A stretch of DNA of 64,000 nucleotides from CAZPXH01 sp964591085. GTDB lineage: Bacteria > Spirochaetota > Spirochaetia > DSM-27196 > CAZPXH01. Shown piece by piece: positions 1-9,143 of the stretch (position 1 is the first letter of the stretch; each line of letters begins with the position of its first letter). Position numbers and translations under genes: made by a program. Under the pieces are notes generated by a model. It searched no databases, was not told the DNA's origin, and saw only the letters and a program-made list of their open reading frames with translations. The stretch lies in assembly GCA_964591085.1 (NCBI GenBank), contig CAZPXH010000004.1, positions 1-64,000 of the forward strand, in the 5' to 3' direction.

Positions 1-40
1 GCCCGCTCAATCTCGGCTTCTCCCCCTTCGCTTCACTCTC

Positions 41-60
41 AAAAGAACCCCGCCGGTTCT
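41..60 (-). terminator. Rho-independent terminator downstream of the CDP-alcohol phosphatidyltransferase
   Basis: On the minus strand a 6-bp stem (AGAACC/GGTTCT, arms 44-49 and 55-60, 5-nt loop) is followed by TTTT at 41-44. It lies about 115 nt beyond the stop of the gene at 174-821 and is the likely end of that transcript. The stem is short, so the call is moderate. I see no convincing gene in the 1-173 stretch around it. Confidence 0.45.
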
Positions 61-173
61 CACCAGCGCAGACGCTTTGTGTACACCATCTGTTGAAGTG
101 GTGTCAACACCTTTGAGCAGAATTCCTGCTGCGTCTGAAGGTTTGCGAAAGGTAGTGGTCCGCAGTTGGCCTG

Positions 174-821
174 TCAAGCGGTGTTGCGACTCCTGCGGAC
201 GTACGCCCCGAAACTTGCCACCGCCGCCGCGGCGCTCAACCAAACAGAAACGGTTGCCGCCTGCGCCAACCCATCGGATAGCACTGGAGACGAGGGAAAC
301 CCAAGGGAGGAAAGAACCAGACCCGCAGTGATGGCGTAACCGACGGTCTTGGCCTTCCCGAACCACGCTGCGCCCATCACCGTTCCACGTTGCGCAAGAA
401 CCCCGCGGAGGAAGAGCATGCCCAGCTCCCGGTAGAGGATGATGAGAACCGGCGCGAGGGGGAGTAAGCCGCGCGTGACTATCCCGACAAAGTACGCCAG
501 GCGAGCGGCCACATCCGCAAAGGGATCAAACACTCGCCCGAACTCGGACTCCGTCCCGGTTCGCCGCGCAACCCACCCGTCCAGCAGATCCGAGAGCTCA
601 ATTGCGGCGTACAACACCCAGAGCAGGGATAGCCACGGCCGCGGGACCGGGAGCCCATCAGCGGCACCGGCAAACAGCACAAGGACAAACACCGGGCTAA
701 GGACGATGCGGCTGGCAGTGATGGCCGTAGGCAGGGTCACACCGGGAGGGTGGAAGCTGCGTAGCGGGCTGTCAACTCCACCGAACGATGGCTTCGCCGG
801 CCCACTTCCACTGTCTGCCAC
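174..821 (-). CDS. CDP-alcohol phosphatidyltransferase (PgsA-like)
   Basis: Integral-membrane enzyme expected to transfer a phosphatidyl group from CDP-diacylglycerol to an alcohol, in phospholipid synthesis at the cytoplasmic membrane. The family signature D-x2-D-G-x2-A-R-x8-G-x3-D-x3-D is complete at residues 78-103 (D78, D81, G82, R86, G95, D99, D103). Hydrophobic segments lie around residues 38-55, 63-77, 105-125 and 155-205. At 215 aa it is in the normal size range. The acceptor (glycerol-3-phosphate, inositol phosphate, choline) cannot be read from the motif. Its divergent neighbour at 883 belongs to the same superfamily, with 61 nt between the two starts. Confidence 0.85.
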   Translation of the reverse strand: MADSGSGPAKPSFGGVDSPLRSFHPPGVTLPTAITASRIVLSPVFVLVLFAGAADGLPVPRPWLSLLWVLYAAIELSDLLDGWVARRTGTESEFGRVFDPFADVAARLAYFVGIVTRGLLPLAPVLIILYRELGMLFLRGVLAQRGTVMGAAWFGKAKTVGYAITAGLVLSSLGFPSSPVLSDGLAQAATVSVWLSAAAAVASFGAYVRRSRNTA

Positions 822-882
822 TGTCTGCGATGACGCGGCCTTCCATTGACGCTTCCTTGGGGAAGCACCCTAAGCTCTTGGG

Positions 883-1668
883 GTGACGATACCGGACGGC
901 AGGCTCATCCGCTCAGCCCTGCTCCAGCTTCTGGCAAGTGCTGCGGTCGGTCCGCTCGCCTCTGTTGCTGTGACCGGCACCAGTCCACAGGGCTGCCTTG
1001 CTTGCGCCGCGTGGTGGCCCCTGCTGTCAACAGCAGGATCACTGCTCCTGGTGGGCACCTGCGTTGTAGTAGTCGCTCATCGGCCCGAGCTCGTCCTCCC
1101 CGAAAATGGGAGTGCAGGACTCAACCCGGCGCTCATCCTGACGTGGCTACGCGCGGCAATGGTGGTACCAACCGCTCAGCTGGTACTCCTCAACGATCAT
1201 CTCGGAGCGCCCGCCTGGCTTGTCCTGGCGATTTCCTTGGTCTTCCTTACGGACCTGGCGGACGGGATTCTCGCGCGGCGGGCCGGCTACGCCACCGGTC
1301 TGGGCGGAGTCCTGGACAGCACTACGGACTATCTTCTGCTTGGCTCCATTGGCATTGCGCTTCTGGCGATACGCCGGATAGCACCCTGGCTGGCAATGGT
1401 GCTGGCTGCGCGGCTGCTGTTGCAGGGCTTTTTTGCGCTGCTCCTGCTGGTGTTGCGGAAGCACACCAGCCGGCCCAGCCCCCTGGGAAAGGCCTTTGTG
1501 GCGGTACTCATGAGCGGCGCCGCCCTTGGCGCCCTGATTCCCGTTGCCGCGGAACCCCTGGCCCTGGTGGCGGCGCTCCTGCTTGCGGGGCTCGCCATCC
1601 TGAGCGGGCTGGAAAAACTGGTCCTGTTCGTGGGGGCACTTCGACAACCGGAGCCGGTGTCACGCTGA
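883..1668 (+). CDS. Second CDP-alcohol phosphatidyltransferase family protein
   Basis: Polytopic membrane protein of 261 aa, starting at GTG. It carries the CDP-alcohol phosphotransferase signature at residues 124-149 (D124, D127, G128, R132, D145, D149), so the catalytic aspartates are intact. About six hydrophobic segments surround the motif, with an N-terminal extension compared with its neighbour at 174-821. The two paralogues are transcribed divergently and differ clearly outside the motif, which suggests different alcohol acceptors rather than a recent duplication. Substrate unknown. Its last 9 nt overlap the end of the convergent gene at 1660. Confidence 0.8.
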   Translation: MTIPDGRLIRSALLQLLASAAVGPLASVAVTGTSPQGCLACAAWWPLLSTAGSLLLVGTCVVVVAHRPELVLPENGSAGLNPALILTWLRAAMVVPTAQLVLLNDHLGAPAWLVLAISLVFLTDLADGILARRAGYATGLGGVLDSTTDYLLLGSIGIALLAIRRIAPWLAMVLAARLLLQGFFALLLLVLRKHTSRPSPLGKAFVAVLMSGAALGALIPVAAEPLALVAALLLAGLAILSGLEKLVLFVGALRQPEPVSR

Positions 1669-1953
1669 GCTTGCGGTTTCCAGCAACCGGCGGGTTGCGG
1701 GGTATTCCTGGTGGCGGAAGTACTGGTAGAGCAGTCGATATCCACGCTGCAGACGTTCATTAATAAAGCTCTGCATGGCGCGGTCCATTGCGGCCGCAGA
1801 GTCATAGCTGAAGAGCCGCTCGCGGCCATGTGTCACAGTGGCACCCTCAATGACGGTGAAGCAATACGGGCTGAAGAGCGAACCCTGCCGGTTGTGAACC
1901 GTTACGTAGCGCGTGCGGCCCCGCCGGTCACTCCTGTACAGGGTCAGCATCAT
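1660..1953 (-). CDS. Small WGR-domain-like protein
   Basis: Small soluble protein of 97 aa. An N-terminal beta-rich stretch (LTLYRSDRRGRTRYVTVHNR) is followed by a GRER-type turn and a helix with F-I-N-E-R-x2-R-G-Y near the C-terminus. This is the layout of WGR domains, although the W-G-R triplet itself is replaced. WGR domains are usually linked to nucleic-acid or NAD-related proteins, but no function can be given here. I chose the ATG at 1953 because the domain begins there. A TTG at 2013, overlapping the upstream stop as TTGA, would add 20 residues. It is the last gene of the minus-strand run. Confidence 0.55.
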   Translation of the reverse strand: MMLTLYRSDRRGRTRYVTVHNRQGSLFSPYCFTVIEGATVTHGRERLFSYDSAAAMDRAMQSFINERLQRGYRLLYQYFRHQEYPATRRLLETASSA

Positions 1954-2009
1954 CTCTGGGAGTATCGGCCCGTAATGGGGCTGGGACAAGCTCAGGACAA
2001 GCGGGCAGC

Positions 2010-2759
2010 TCAACGCAGGATGATGCGGCGACCGTCTGCGTCCAGGCTGACACTAGTGGGCACCCCAGGGATGGGAAGCTCTGCAGGGAGAGGCAGATCC
2101 GCACGCAGAAACAACCTCGGAGCTAGATCGATAAGAATTCCCGGAACTCCGGGAACGGGACGACGAAGCGCTTCTCCGGAGGGCCGCTGATCTCCGACTC
2201 CGACTCGCTCCAGGCCCGCCGCACCCGCCAGACGAAAGCCCTGAAGACGCGGAGCTACAAACAACCGCGGATCAACACGAACCCGTTCCACAATCGGTAC
2301 CGCGGACTCCCCGGAGAGCTCGCCGATTGGCTCTCCGCCGAGTGAAACCTGGACGGTACCGCTGCCGGCCGGACCTGCCAGAATCTGTCCCAGGGAAGCT
2401 CCGGCTCCTGCCGGATAGGCACTGACAACGAGCCCGCTTGCAATGCCAGCGACCAGCCCCAGCAGCAACAGAAGCCCCCCGGCGAGGCGAACCCGGCCGC
2501 CGAAGACGGAGAGAAGCAGGGAGACAAGGGAGCCAATGAGGACCGGGCCCTGAAACAGCGCCTGACATGCGCCGGTCCCGATTGCACCGGAAGCAACGAT
2601 CACAGGCACAACTGCAAGGGACCAGAACACCAGCTGGACCCGCATGCGAAGGAAACGTGCCGGCCGCCGCGACAGACCGGGCGGCCGAAGGGCATTTCCG
2701 ATGGCGGCTCCAGGAAGGATGGGGAGCAGCGCCATCCAGAAAAACGGGTTGGCGGTCAC
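2010..2759 (-). CDS. Unknown membrane protein
   Basis: Protein of 249 aa, not recognised. The N-terminal half has about four hydrophobic segments (near residues 5-20, 38-55, 62-80 and 85-110). The C-terminal half is soluble, rich in Pro, Leu and Arg with beta-like strands, and probably faces the periplasm. I placed the start at GTG 2759, 23 nt after the carboxypeptidase stop with GGGGA about 10 nt upstream. The reading frame stays open much further upstream, but that part lies inside the carboxypeptidase gene and has a shadow-like composition. Its stop overlaps an alternative TTG start of the next gene. Confidence 0.6.
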   Translation of the reverse strand: MTANPFFWMALLPILPGAAIGNALRPPGLSRRPARFLRMRVQLVFWSLAVVPVIVASGAIGTGACQALFQGPVLIGSLVSLLLSVFGGRVRLAGGLLLLLGLVAGIASGLVVSAYPAGAGASLGQILAGPAGSGTVQVSLGGEPIGELSGESAVPIVERVRVDPRLFVAPRLQGFRLAGAAGLERVGVGDQRPSGEALRRPVPGVPGILIDLAPRLFLRADLPLPAELPIPGVPTSVSLDADGRRIILR

Positions 2760-2782
2760 CGCAACGGTCCCCAGATCAGGGC

Positions 2783-4303
2783 CTACAGGAGATAGACCTG
2801 CGCGTACTTCGCCTCCAGGTAGTCCACAAAGGGTTGTGCGTCCAGGGTTCCACCGGTGATCTCCGTGGCGAGCTCCTCCGCACTCCGGGCTGCCCCGTGA
2901 CGGTGAATCCGGTCCCGCAGCCAGCCAAGAATCGGTGCAAAGTCTCCGGAAGCCACGTTCTGCCGCATTTCCGGAAGTTCTGCCTCCATGGTGCGGGTGA
3001 ACATTCCAGCGTAGAGGTTTCCAAGGGCGTAGGTCGGGAAGTAGCCGATGAGACCCGCTGACCAGTGGATGTCCTGCAGGACGCCGTTTGCGTCCTTGTC
3101 CGGACGAATTCCCAGGAGCTCCTGCATTCCGGCGTTCCACGCCTCCGGAAGGTCGGAGACCTTGAGTCCGTTGTTCATCAACTCCTGCTCGAGACGGAAG
3201 CGGAGGATAATGTGAAGCCCATACGTGACTTCGTCGGCCTCCACCCGGATCAGCGACGGTTCCACGATGTTGATGGCGCGGAAGAACTCATCCGTGGAGA
3301 TGTCATCAAGCTGCTGGGGGAATATTTTTTTGAGGTCCGGGTAGTAGCGCTGCCAGAACTCGGGACTTCGGCCGATCACGTTCTCCCAGAACCTGCTCTG
3401 GGACTCGTGGATTCCCAGCGAGGTCCCGTCACCGATTGCCGTTCCCCGGATCTCCTCGGCCACACCCTGCTCGTAGAGCGCGTGTCCACACTCGTGGATG
3501 ATTCCGAACAGCCCGGTGCCAAAGAAGTCTTCCTGGAAGCGGGTGGTGATCCTGACATCATCACTGCCGAGCGTTGTGGTGAAGGGGTGAGCGGACACGT
3601 CCAGTCGGCCACGGTTGAAGTCATAGCCCAGGTCCGTGAGGATCCGGTTGCCGAACTCCTTCTGTCCCTCCACGGGGAAGTTGCGGGAGAACACTCGGGC
3701 ATTGACCTGCTCCGCTCCGCGGATCCGGTCCAGGAGACTGACCAGGCTGCTCTGCAGGTCCGCAAACACCGCGGTCACCTCGGAAGCGCGGGCATCCGGC
3801 TCGTACTGGTCAAGGAGCGCGTCATAGCGGCTCTCCTCCCAACCCAGCAGATCCGCGGTCTCCCGGGTGAGTGAGAGAATCTCATCCAGCACCGGCGCAA
3901 ACGCAGAGAAGTCATTGGCCTTCCGGGCTTCCTGCCAGGCGTGCTGACCGCGTGCTGTGGCGCGGGTACTGCGTTCCACCAGGTCCTTGGGTAGCCGAGT
4001 AGCGTCCCGGTAGTCGCGGAAGAGCTTGCGGACGTACCCTGCGTCTGCGGGGCTGAGGGAGGCCGTTCCTCGTGTATTACTGTCATCCGCGCCAAGGACC
4101 GCAAGCAGCTCGCCAATCTCCGGATTGGTCCCCTTCTCATGAGCGAGACCGGCAAGGAATCCAAGCTGCTCTGCGCGGTAGCCCACGGCACCACCCGGCA
4201 TGTAGGTTTCCTGATCCCAGCCCAGTACGGCAGCCGCGCTGGCAACCAGATTCCGTTCCTTATCCAGTTCCCGCAGCCGGGAAAGGGCCTGTTCTGCAGT
4301 CAT
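2783..4303 (-). CDS. Thermostable carboxypeptidase Taq, M32 family
   Basis: Zinc metallocarboxypeptidase that removes C-terminal residues from peptides in the cytoplasm. At 506 aa it has the family's usual length. The zinc motif HExxH is at residues 270-274 (H-E-C-G-H), and the conserved IRVEADEVTY region follows near residue 354. The start is fixed by an excellent ribosome-binding site (GGAGGA, 7 nt from ATG 4303). It begins 55 nt after thrS and is followed 23 nt later by the membrane protein at 2759, so it is probably part of the same transcript. Confidence 0.93.
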   Translation of the reverse strand: MTAEQALSRLRELDKERNLVASAAAVLGWDQETYMPGGAVGYRAEQLGFLAGLAHEKGTNPEIGELLAVLGADDSNTRGTASLSPADAGYVRKLFRDYRDATRLPKDLVERSTRATARGQHAWQEARKANDFSAFAPVLDEILSLTRETADLLGWEESRYDALLDQYEPDARASEVTAVFADLQSSLVSLLDRIRGAEQVNARVFSRNFPVEGQKEFGNRILTDLGYDFNRGRLDVSAHPFTTTLGSDDVRITTRFQEDFFGTGLFGIIHECGHALYEQGVAEEIRGTAIGDGTSLGIHESQSRFWENVIGRSPEFWQRYYPDLKKIFPQQLDDISTDEFFRAINIVEPSLIRVEADEVTYGLHIILRFRLEQELMNNGLKVSDLPEAWNAGMQELLGIRPDKDANGVLQDIHWSAGLIGYFPTYALGNLYAGMFTRTMEAELPEMRQNVASGDFAPILGWLRDRIHRHGAARSAEELATEITGGTLDAQPFVDYLEAKYAQVYLL

Positions 4304-4358
4304 TGCTGTCTCCTCCGTTGTCTGCTGTTTGCTGCCTGCGGTCTGCCGCGCTTCTGCG

Positions 4359-6131
4359 CTATTCGATTCCGCGATCCACCATCACGGCGTTGGCGTAGGA
4401 GATGAAGTCGGAAATCTCCATGGTGCCCGCGCGCTCGCCGCCGCGTTTGCGCAGGTTCACGCTTTCTGCCTGCTGCTCGGATTCGCCAACCACCAGGATC
4501 CACGGGATTTTCTGGGTCTGCGCTTTGCGGATCTTGGCATTCATTCGGTCATCGGAGGCGTCTGCCTCTGCGCGCAGTCCAGCGTCTTTCAGCCGACGGG
4601 CCACCTGGTCCGCGTACTCAACAAAGGCCGGAGCAACCGGAACCACCATCGCCTGCACGGGGGCCAACCAGGCGGGGAAGGCGCCGCCGTAGTGCTCAAT
4701 GAGCACGCCAAAGAAGCGCTCCAGACTCCCTAGCAGGGCTCGGTGCACCATGTAGGGCCGCTTCTCCTGCCCGTCCCGGTCAACAAAGGTCATGTTGAAG
4801 CGCTCAGGCAGGTTGAAGTCAAACTGGATGGTGCTCATTTGCCACTCTCGGCCCAGTGCATCCCGGATCTTCAAGTCAATCTTGGGTCCGTAGAAGGCGC
4901 CGCCACCCTCGTCCACGTCATAGGCAAGTCCGGCATTCTCAATCGCAGCCCGGAGTGCTTCCTGGGCTCGGTCCCAGTCCTTGGGATCGCCAATAGACTT
5001 TTCCGGCCGGGTGGAGAGGTAGGCGTGAACATCGCTGAAACCGAAGGCTGTCCACATGTCCAGGCTGAAGCGCAGAACCTCCTGGATCTCATCATTGACC
5101 TGCTCAGGAGTGCAGAAGATGTGTGCGTCATCCTGGGTGAAGCCACGCACCCGGAGCAGGCCGTGAAGGGCTCCGGACTGTTCGTAGCGGTAGACGGTGC
5201 CCAGCTCGCCCCAGCGCAGGGGCAGATCCCGATAACTCCGGATCTGGGTCTGGTAGATCATGATGTGGAAGGGGCAGTTCATCGGCTTGGCGTAGTACGC
5301 GGTTGCGTCCATTTCCATGGCCGGGTACATGCTCTCCTTGTAGAAATCCAGGTGACCGCTGGTTTCCCACAGCCAGCTTTTGCCCACGTGCGGCGTATAC
5401 AGGAGTTCGTAGCCCCCCTCCAGGTGCTGCTTCCGCCAGAAATCTTCAATGGTCAGGCGGATCCGCGCTCCCTTGGGATGCCAGTAGATCAGCCCGGCTC
5501 CGGCCTCCTCGTGGGTGCTGAACAGATCAAGTTCCCGCCCAACCTTACGGTGATCCCGCTTCTCAATCTCGGCGAGGTGCTCAAGCCACGCCCGCAGCTG
5601 TTTGGGGGTCTCCCAGGCGGTACCGTAGATCCGCTGCAACATCGGGCGCTTCTCATCACCCCGCCAGTACGCACCGGCGATGCTCTGCAGCTTGAAGGAT
5701 CCGGGAACAATCTGGCCGGTATGCTCAACGTGTGGTCCGCGGCAGAGGTCCACAAAGTGGTCCACGGTATAGATGCTGACTTCCTCATCCGCCGGCAGGT
5801 CCTCAAGGATTTCCAGCTTGTACGTCTGATCAGAAAAGATCGTCCGGATCTCTTCCCGGCTGTGCACTTGCCGGACAAAAGGGTGCTTGCCCCGGATGAT
5901 CTCGGTCATCCGCTGCTCAATCGCCTCCAGGTCCTCCGGAGTGAGACTACGCGGGAGCTCAAAGTCGTAGTAGAAGCCGTTCTCAATCGGGGGACCGATG
6001 GCGATCTGAGCGTCCGGGAACATCTCCAGAACGGCTTCAGCCATCACGTGAGCCACCGAGTGCCTGATTCGGTACAGCCGGTCGTCCTCGCTCAGCGAGG
6101 AGAAGGCCGCGGTTTCCTGCGCCTGTGCCAT
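4359..6131 (-). CDS. thrS: Threonyl-tRNA synthetase lacking the TGS domain
   Basis: Class II synthetase charging tRNA-Thr. The product is 590 aa from the ATG at 6131; the open frame extends 19 codons further, into the end of glgX. It begins almost directly with the editing domain (HSVAH near residue 24, and the C-x3-H element in DLCRGPH), so the N-terminal TGS domain of the 642-aa E. coli enzyme is absent. The catalytic core has the zinc Cys in KPMNCPFH. The C-terminal anticodon-binding domain is present and ends with an ALPHA-beta fold typical of the family. It starts 14 nt after the glgX stop. Loss of TGS is, from memory, also seen in Borrelia. Confidence 0.96.
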   Translation of the reverse strand: MAQAQETAAFSSLSEDDRLYRIRHSVAHVMAEAVLEMFPDAQIAIGPPIENGFYYDFELPRSLTPEDLEAIEQRMTEIIRGKHPFVRQVHSREEIRTIFSDQTYKLEILEDLPADEEVSIYTVDHFVDLCRGPHVEHTGQIVPGSFKLQSIAGAYWRGDEKRPMLQRIYGTAWETPKQLRAWLEHLAEIEKRDHRKVGRELDLFSTHEEAGAGLIYWHPKGARIRLTIEDFWRKQHLEGGYELLYTPHVGKSWLWETSGHLDFYKESMYPAMEMDATAYYAKPMNCPFHIMIYQTQIRSYRDLPLRWGELGTVYRYEQSGALHGLLRVRGFTQDDAHIFCTPEQVNDEIQEVLRFSLDMWTAFGFSDVHAYLSTRPEKSIGDPKDWDRAQEALRAAIENAGLAYDVDEGGGAFYGPKIDLKIRDALGREWQMSTIQFDFNLPERFNMTFVDRDGQEKRPYMVHRALLGSLERFFGVLIEHYGGAFPAWLAPVQAMVVPVAPAFVEYADQVARRLKDAGLRAEADASDDRMNAKIRKAQTQKIPWILVVGESEQQAESVNLRKRGGERAGTMEISDFISYANAVMVDRGIE

Positions 6132-6145
6132 TGGTGGCAGGAACC

Positions 6146-8359
6146 CTAAGGCCGGGCGGTGGCCTTGGTCAACGCTGGCACGGAGCACAGCACTCTACAG
6201 CTCCGGTCCGGGACGGTCAGCTCGGAGCTGTCTTCCAGCGCTTCCGGTGATTCCCGGAAATCGGCCGGTGAGGCCAGCGCAGTGTTGATGAGGTTGCCCC
6301 AGGCAGCACCCTCCCTGGCGGCGGGGATGAAAAAGCGCTGGCTGTTCCGGGACGCGTTGAACAGAAGGACAAAGTCCGCATCCCCTCCGTGCGCGGGCTC
6401 CGCCTCGCTTCCATCAATCATGAGACCAAGCGCGTTAGGGCTGTCCCGCCACCGGAGCTCGCCGTCCGGACCGAACCAGGTGATGTCCGGCATCTGATCG
6501 CCGTTCTGGTCGTCTCCGGTGAAGAACTCCGCTCGATGGAAGACCGGGTGGCTCCGGCGAAGTCGGATGAGCAGGCGGGTGAAACGGAAAATGTCAGCGT
6601 GTGACCGCAACAGTTCAAAGTTCATCCACGAGAGTGCGTTGTCCTGGCAGTAGGCGTTATTGTTCCCGCTCTGCGTCCGGCGGAACTCATCGCCGGCGAG
6701 CAGCATGGGGGTACCGGCCGAGAGCAGCAGGGTGGTCAGGAAGTTCTTCACCTGCCGGTTTCGGACCGGATCAATCACCGGATCCCGGGTGTTTCCCTCA
6801 ATGCCGTAGTTGGCGGAGTAGTTGTGGTTATGCCCGTCCCGGTTCTGCTCCCCGTTCGCGTAGTTGTGCTTACGGGTGAAGCTGACGAGGTCATTCAGGG
6901 TGAAACCGTCATGCGCGGTGAGGAAGTTGATTGAGTGAAAAGGCTTTCGTCCGCCATTGCGATACAGGTCGCTGGAGCCGGTGATGCGGGTGGCGAACTC
7001 GGCCATGCTGTTAGGATCTCCACGCCAGAACCGGCGACAGGTGTCCCGGTACTTGTCGTTCCACTCGCACCAGCGCGGTCCGTGGAAGCGGCCGACCTCG
7101 TACAGGCCACCGGTATCCCAGGCTTCGGCAATGAGCTTTGTTCGGCGAAGCACCGGGTCTTCCGCAATCTCGGTGATCAGGGGTTTGTCCGGCCAGGGTT
7201 CGCCATTGCTCCGCCTCCCCATTGCGCTTGCCAGATCAAAGCGGAAGCCGTCCACGTGCATCTCGGTAACCCAGTAGCGGAGGCTGTCCAGGATGAGGCG
7301 TTTGACCACAGGGTGGTTGGCGTTTGTGGTGTTGCCGGTTCCGGTGAAGTCCTTGTAGTGGCCTCCGTCTTCAGAGACCAGGTAATAGATCTCGTTGTCT
7401 ATGGCGCGAAATGACACCGCCGGCCCCCGGTGGTTGCCCTCGCCAGTGTGGTTGTAGACCACATCCAGGATGACTTCTATCCCCGCTGCGTGCAGTTCAC
7501 GGACCATTTCCTTGAATTCGCCCACCTGTTCGCCGTTGCGGCCGTCCGCGGCGTAGCTGGCCTTGGGGGCAAAGAAGCCCAGGGTGCTGTAGCCCCAGTA
7601 GTTGGACAACTCCTGGCCGGTCTGCGGATTGATTCTACCAAACTCAAAGCTGTCAAACTCCTGAATCGGCAGGAGTTCCAGGGCGGTAATCCCGAGTTCA
7701 ATCAGGTACGGGATCTGCTCAATGACTCCCCGATAGGTTCCCGGAAACTGCACGTCCGCAGACTGATGGAAACTCAGGCCCTTCACGTGCGCCTCGTAGA
7801 TCACCATCTCCGTCAGCGGACGCTCCAGCGGAGCATCGTTGCGCCAGTGGAATCGCTGATCAACAACCACGCATTTGGGAAAGCGCTCGGCTGGCGGTGC
7901 TTCCTTCGCCACCCGGTCCGGGGTGCTGAGCGAAAGGTCCCAGCGGAAGCCACCGGTAAGCGCGTGAGCGTAGGGATCCAGGACCAGGAAAGCTTCGCTG
8001 CTGCGGTTGGCGGGATGGGGACTTGGGGGTGGCGTGACACGGTAGAGGTAGAAGGTCCCTGCCCCAACGCCCACAATCCGGCAATGCCAGATATCCCCGG
8101 TGCGATTGTGTCGGGGATCCAGGACCACCTCCAGAAAGGCGATTCCGGATTCCGGCGCATCAAAGAGAAGCAGGGACACCGAGCCCGCATTGCGGGCAAA
8201 GAGGGCAAACTCCACGGCGTGACCGCGCTCTTGGGCACCAAGGTTGTGCGGGCTGCCGGACTCAACCACCACGCCGCGGGGCCCTGCTCGGCGGGCCCCT
8301 CCCGGAGACCGAGCGGGATCCGGCTGCAGCACGTGCCGGGCCCTTCGCGGGCCGGTCAT
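6146..8359 (-). CDS. glgX: Glycogen debranching enzyme (isoamylase type)
   Basis: Glycoside hydrolase family 13 enzyme that cleaves alpha-1,6 branches of glycogen-like glucans. The 737-aa product has an N-terminal CBM48-like domain (about residues 40-170) and a TIM barrel with the catalytic Asp in DGFRFDLA, the acid Glu in LIAEAWD and the transition-state Asp in LTAHDGF. The size and motif spacing match GlgX/TreX proteins. The ATG at 8359 overlaps the upstream hydrolase stop as ATGA. No other glycogen gene is nearby, although pgi lies elsewhere in the window. Confidence 0.93.
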   Translation of the reverse strand: MTGPRRARHVLQPDPARSPGGARRAGPRGVVVESGSPHNLGAQERGHAVEFALFARNAGSVSLLLFDAPESGIAFLEVVLDPRHNRTGDIWHCRIVGVGAGTFYLYRVTPPPSPHPANRSSEAFLVLDPYAHALTGGFRWDLSLSTPDRVAKEAPPAERFPKCVVVDQRFHWRNDAPLERPLTEMVIYEAHVKGLSFHQSADVQFPGTYRGVIEQIPYLIELGITALELLPIQEFDSFEFGRINPQTGQELSNYWGYSTLGFFAPKASYAADGRNGEQVGEFKEMVRELHAAGIEVILDVVYNHTGEGNHRGPAVSFRAIDNEIYYLVSEDGGHYKDFTGTGNTTNANHPVVKRLILDSLRYWVTEMHVDGFRFDLASAMGRRSNGEPWPDKPLITEIAEDPVLRRTKLIAEAWDTGGLYEVGRFHGPRWCEWNDKYRDTCRRFWRGDPNSMAEFATRITGSSDLYRNGGRKPFHSINFLTAHDGFTLNDLVSFTRKHNYANGEQNRDGHNHNYSANYGIEGNTRDPVIDPVRNRQVKNFLTTLLLSAGTPMLLAGDEFRRTQSGNNNAYCQDNALSWMNFELLRSHADIFRFTRLLIRLRRSHPVFHRAEFFTGDDQNGDQMPDITWFGPDGELRWRDSPNALGLMIDGSEAEPAHGGDADFVLLFNASRNSQRFFIPAAREGAAWGNLINTALASPADFRESPEALEDSSELTVPDRSCRVLCSVPALTKATARP

Positions 8360-9138
8360 GGGCGAGGGATCCTGCCGAGGTATTCTGAGACTGCCGAGGC
8401 AAACTCCTGGGGCTTGTCTGCGTGCACCCAGTGAGTGGCGCCGTCAATGCGGACGTGCTCCATCTCCGGGAACTGTGCCTGCAGCATTGACGGATCACCG
8501 TCCCGCACGTAGACGGAGCGGCTCCCGCTGAGCAGGAGACACGCCAGGGAGCTGCTACCCCCGATGTCCCAGCCGCGCAACGTGTCGTAATGCCTGCGGA
8601 ACAGGTCCAGATCAATTCGCCAGCGCCACTGCTCCCCGTCCCGGACAAGGTTCTTCAGCAGAAAGCCGCGTACCGCAGCGTTCGGGATGTCTGACTCAAG
8701 GGCGCGACTTGCATCTGTCCGGGAGGCAATGGCTTTCAGATCAACCGATGCCATGGCATCCATCAGGATCAGGTGCTCCGGCGGGTAAGTCTTTGGGACG
8801 ATGTCCTCCACCAGGATGGAATCAAGGCCCTCCATGCCCTGCAGGGCCATGGCCATGGCAATCTTTCCACCAAGGCTGTGGCCGAGCACCGTGTAGCGGC
8901 GCTTCGGCCAGGCTTCCTCCAGGTGGGATTGGACCTCGGCGGCCATACCCGCAATGCTCAGGTGCCCTTTCGCTGGACTCTCCCCGTGGTACGGAAGATC
9001 CAGGGCCAACATCAGCGGCACGTCCGGTAGGAGCCGAGTGATCATGGTCCAGTTGTCGCCGGAGCCCAGGAAGCCATGCAGAAGCACCAGAACGGTCCCC
9101 GCGTCTGGCTCCGGCCCGAACACCCGCTGATTCAGCAT
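8356..9138 (-). CDS. Alpha/beta hydrolase (YbfF-like esterase)
   Basis: Cytoplasmic alpha/beta-hydrolase fold protein of 260 aa, expected to cleave an ester or thioester. Visible elements are the oxyanion-hole HGFLGSGDNW near residue 22, the nucleophile elbow G-H-S-L-G-G near residue 86, and the catalytic His in GATHWVHADKP near the C-terminus. This is the usual layout of the YbfF/YbfF-like group. It starts 5 nt after the HAD gene stop and overlaps glgX by 4 nt, so it is in the operon. Substrate unknown. Confidence 0.85.
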   Translation of the reverse strand: MLNQRVFGPEPDAGTVLVLLHGFLGSGDNWTMITRLLPDVPLMLALDLPYHGESPAKGHLSIAGMAAEVQSHLEEAWPKRRYTVLGHSLGGKIAMAMALQGMEGLDSILVEDIVPKTYPPEHLILMDAMASVDLKAIASRTDASRALESDIPNAAVRGFLLKNLVRDGEQWRWRIDLDLFRRHYDTLRGWDIGGSSSLACLLLSGSRSVYVRDGDPSMLQAQFPEMEHVRIDGATHWVHADKPQEFASAVSEYLGRIPRP

Positions 9139-9143
9139 CGCCC

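Noticed and set aside
79..107. TTGACA on the minus strand as a promoter for a gene left of the window
   Set aside because: No acceptable -10 box at 16-18 bp; the TTGACA is part of a short imperfect palindrome.
7..366. 119-aa and 84-aa frames at the left edge
   Set aside because: They overlap the end of the phosphatidyltransferase in other frames and have low-information Arg/Gly-rich products.
2760..3140. An open frame extending the membrane protein at 2010-2759 by 127 residues
   Set aside because: It lies inside the carboxypeptidase gene, its product is Arg/Pro/Gly-rich as in shadow frames, and the GTG at 2759 has a plausible ribosome-binding site just after the carboxypeptidase stop.
4743..6149. 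468-aa plus-strand frame opposite thrS, and similar long antisense frames opposite groEL, argG and glmS
   Set aside because: They are exact antisense to strongly conserved genes, a usual effect of high GC content; no start signals or recognisable domains.
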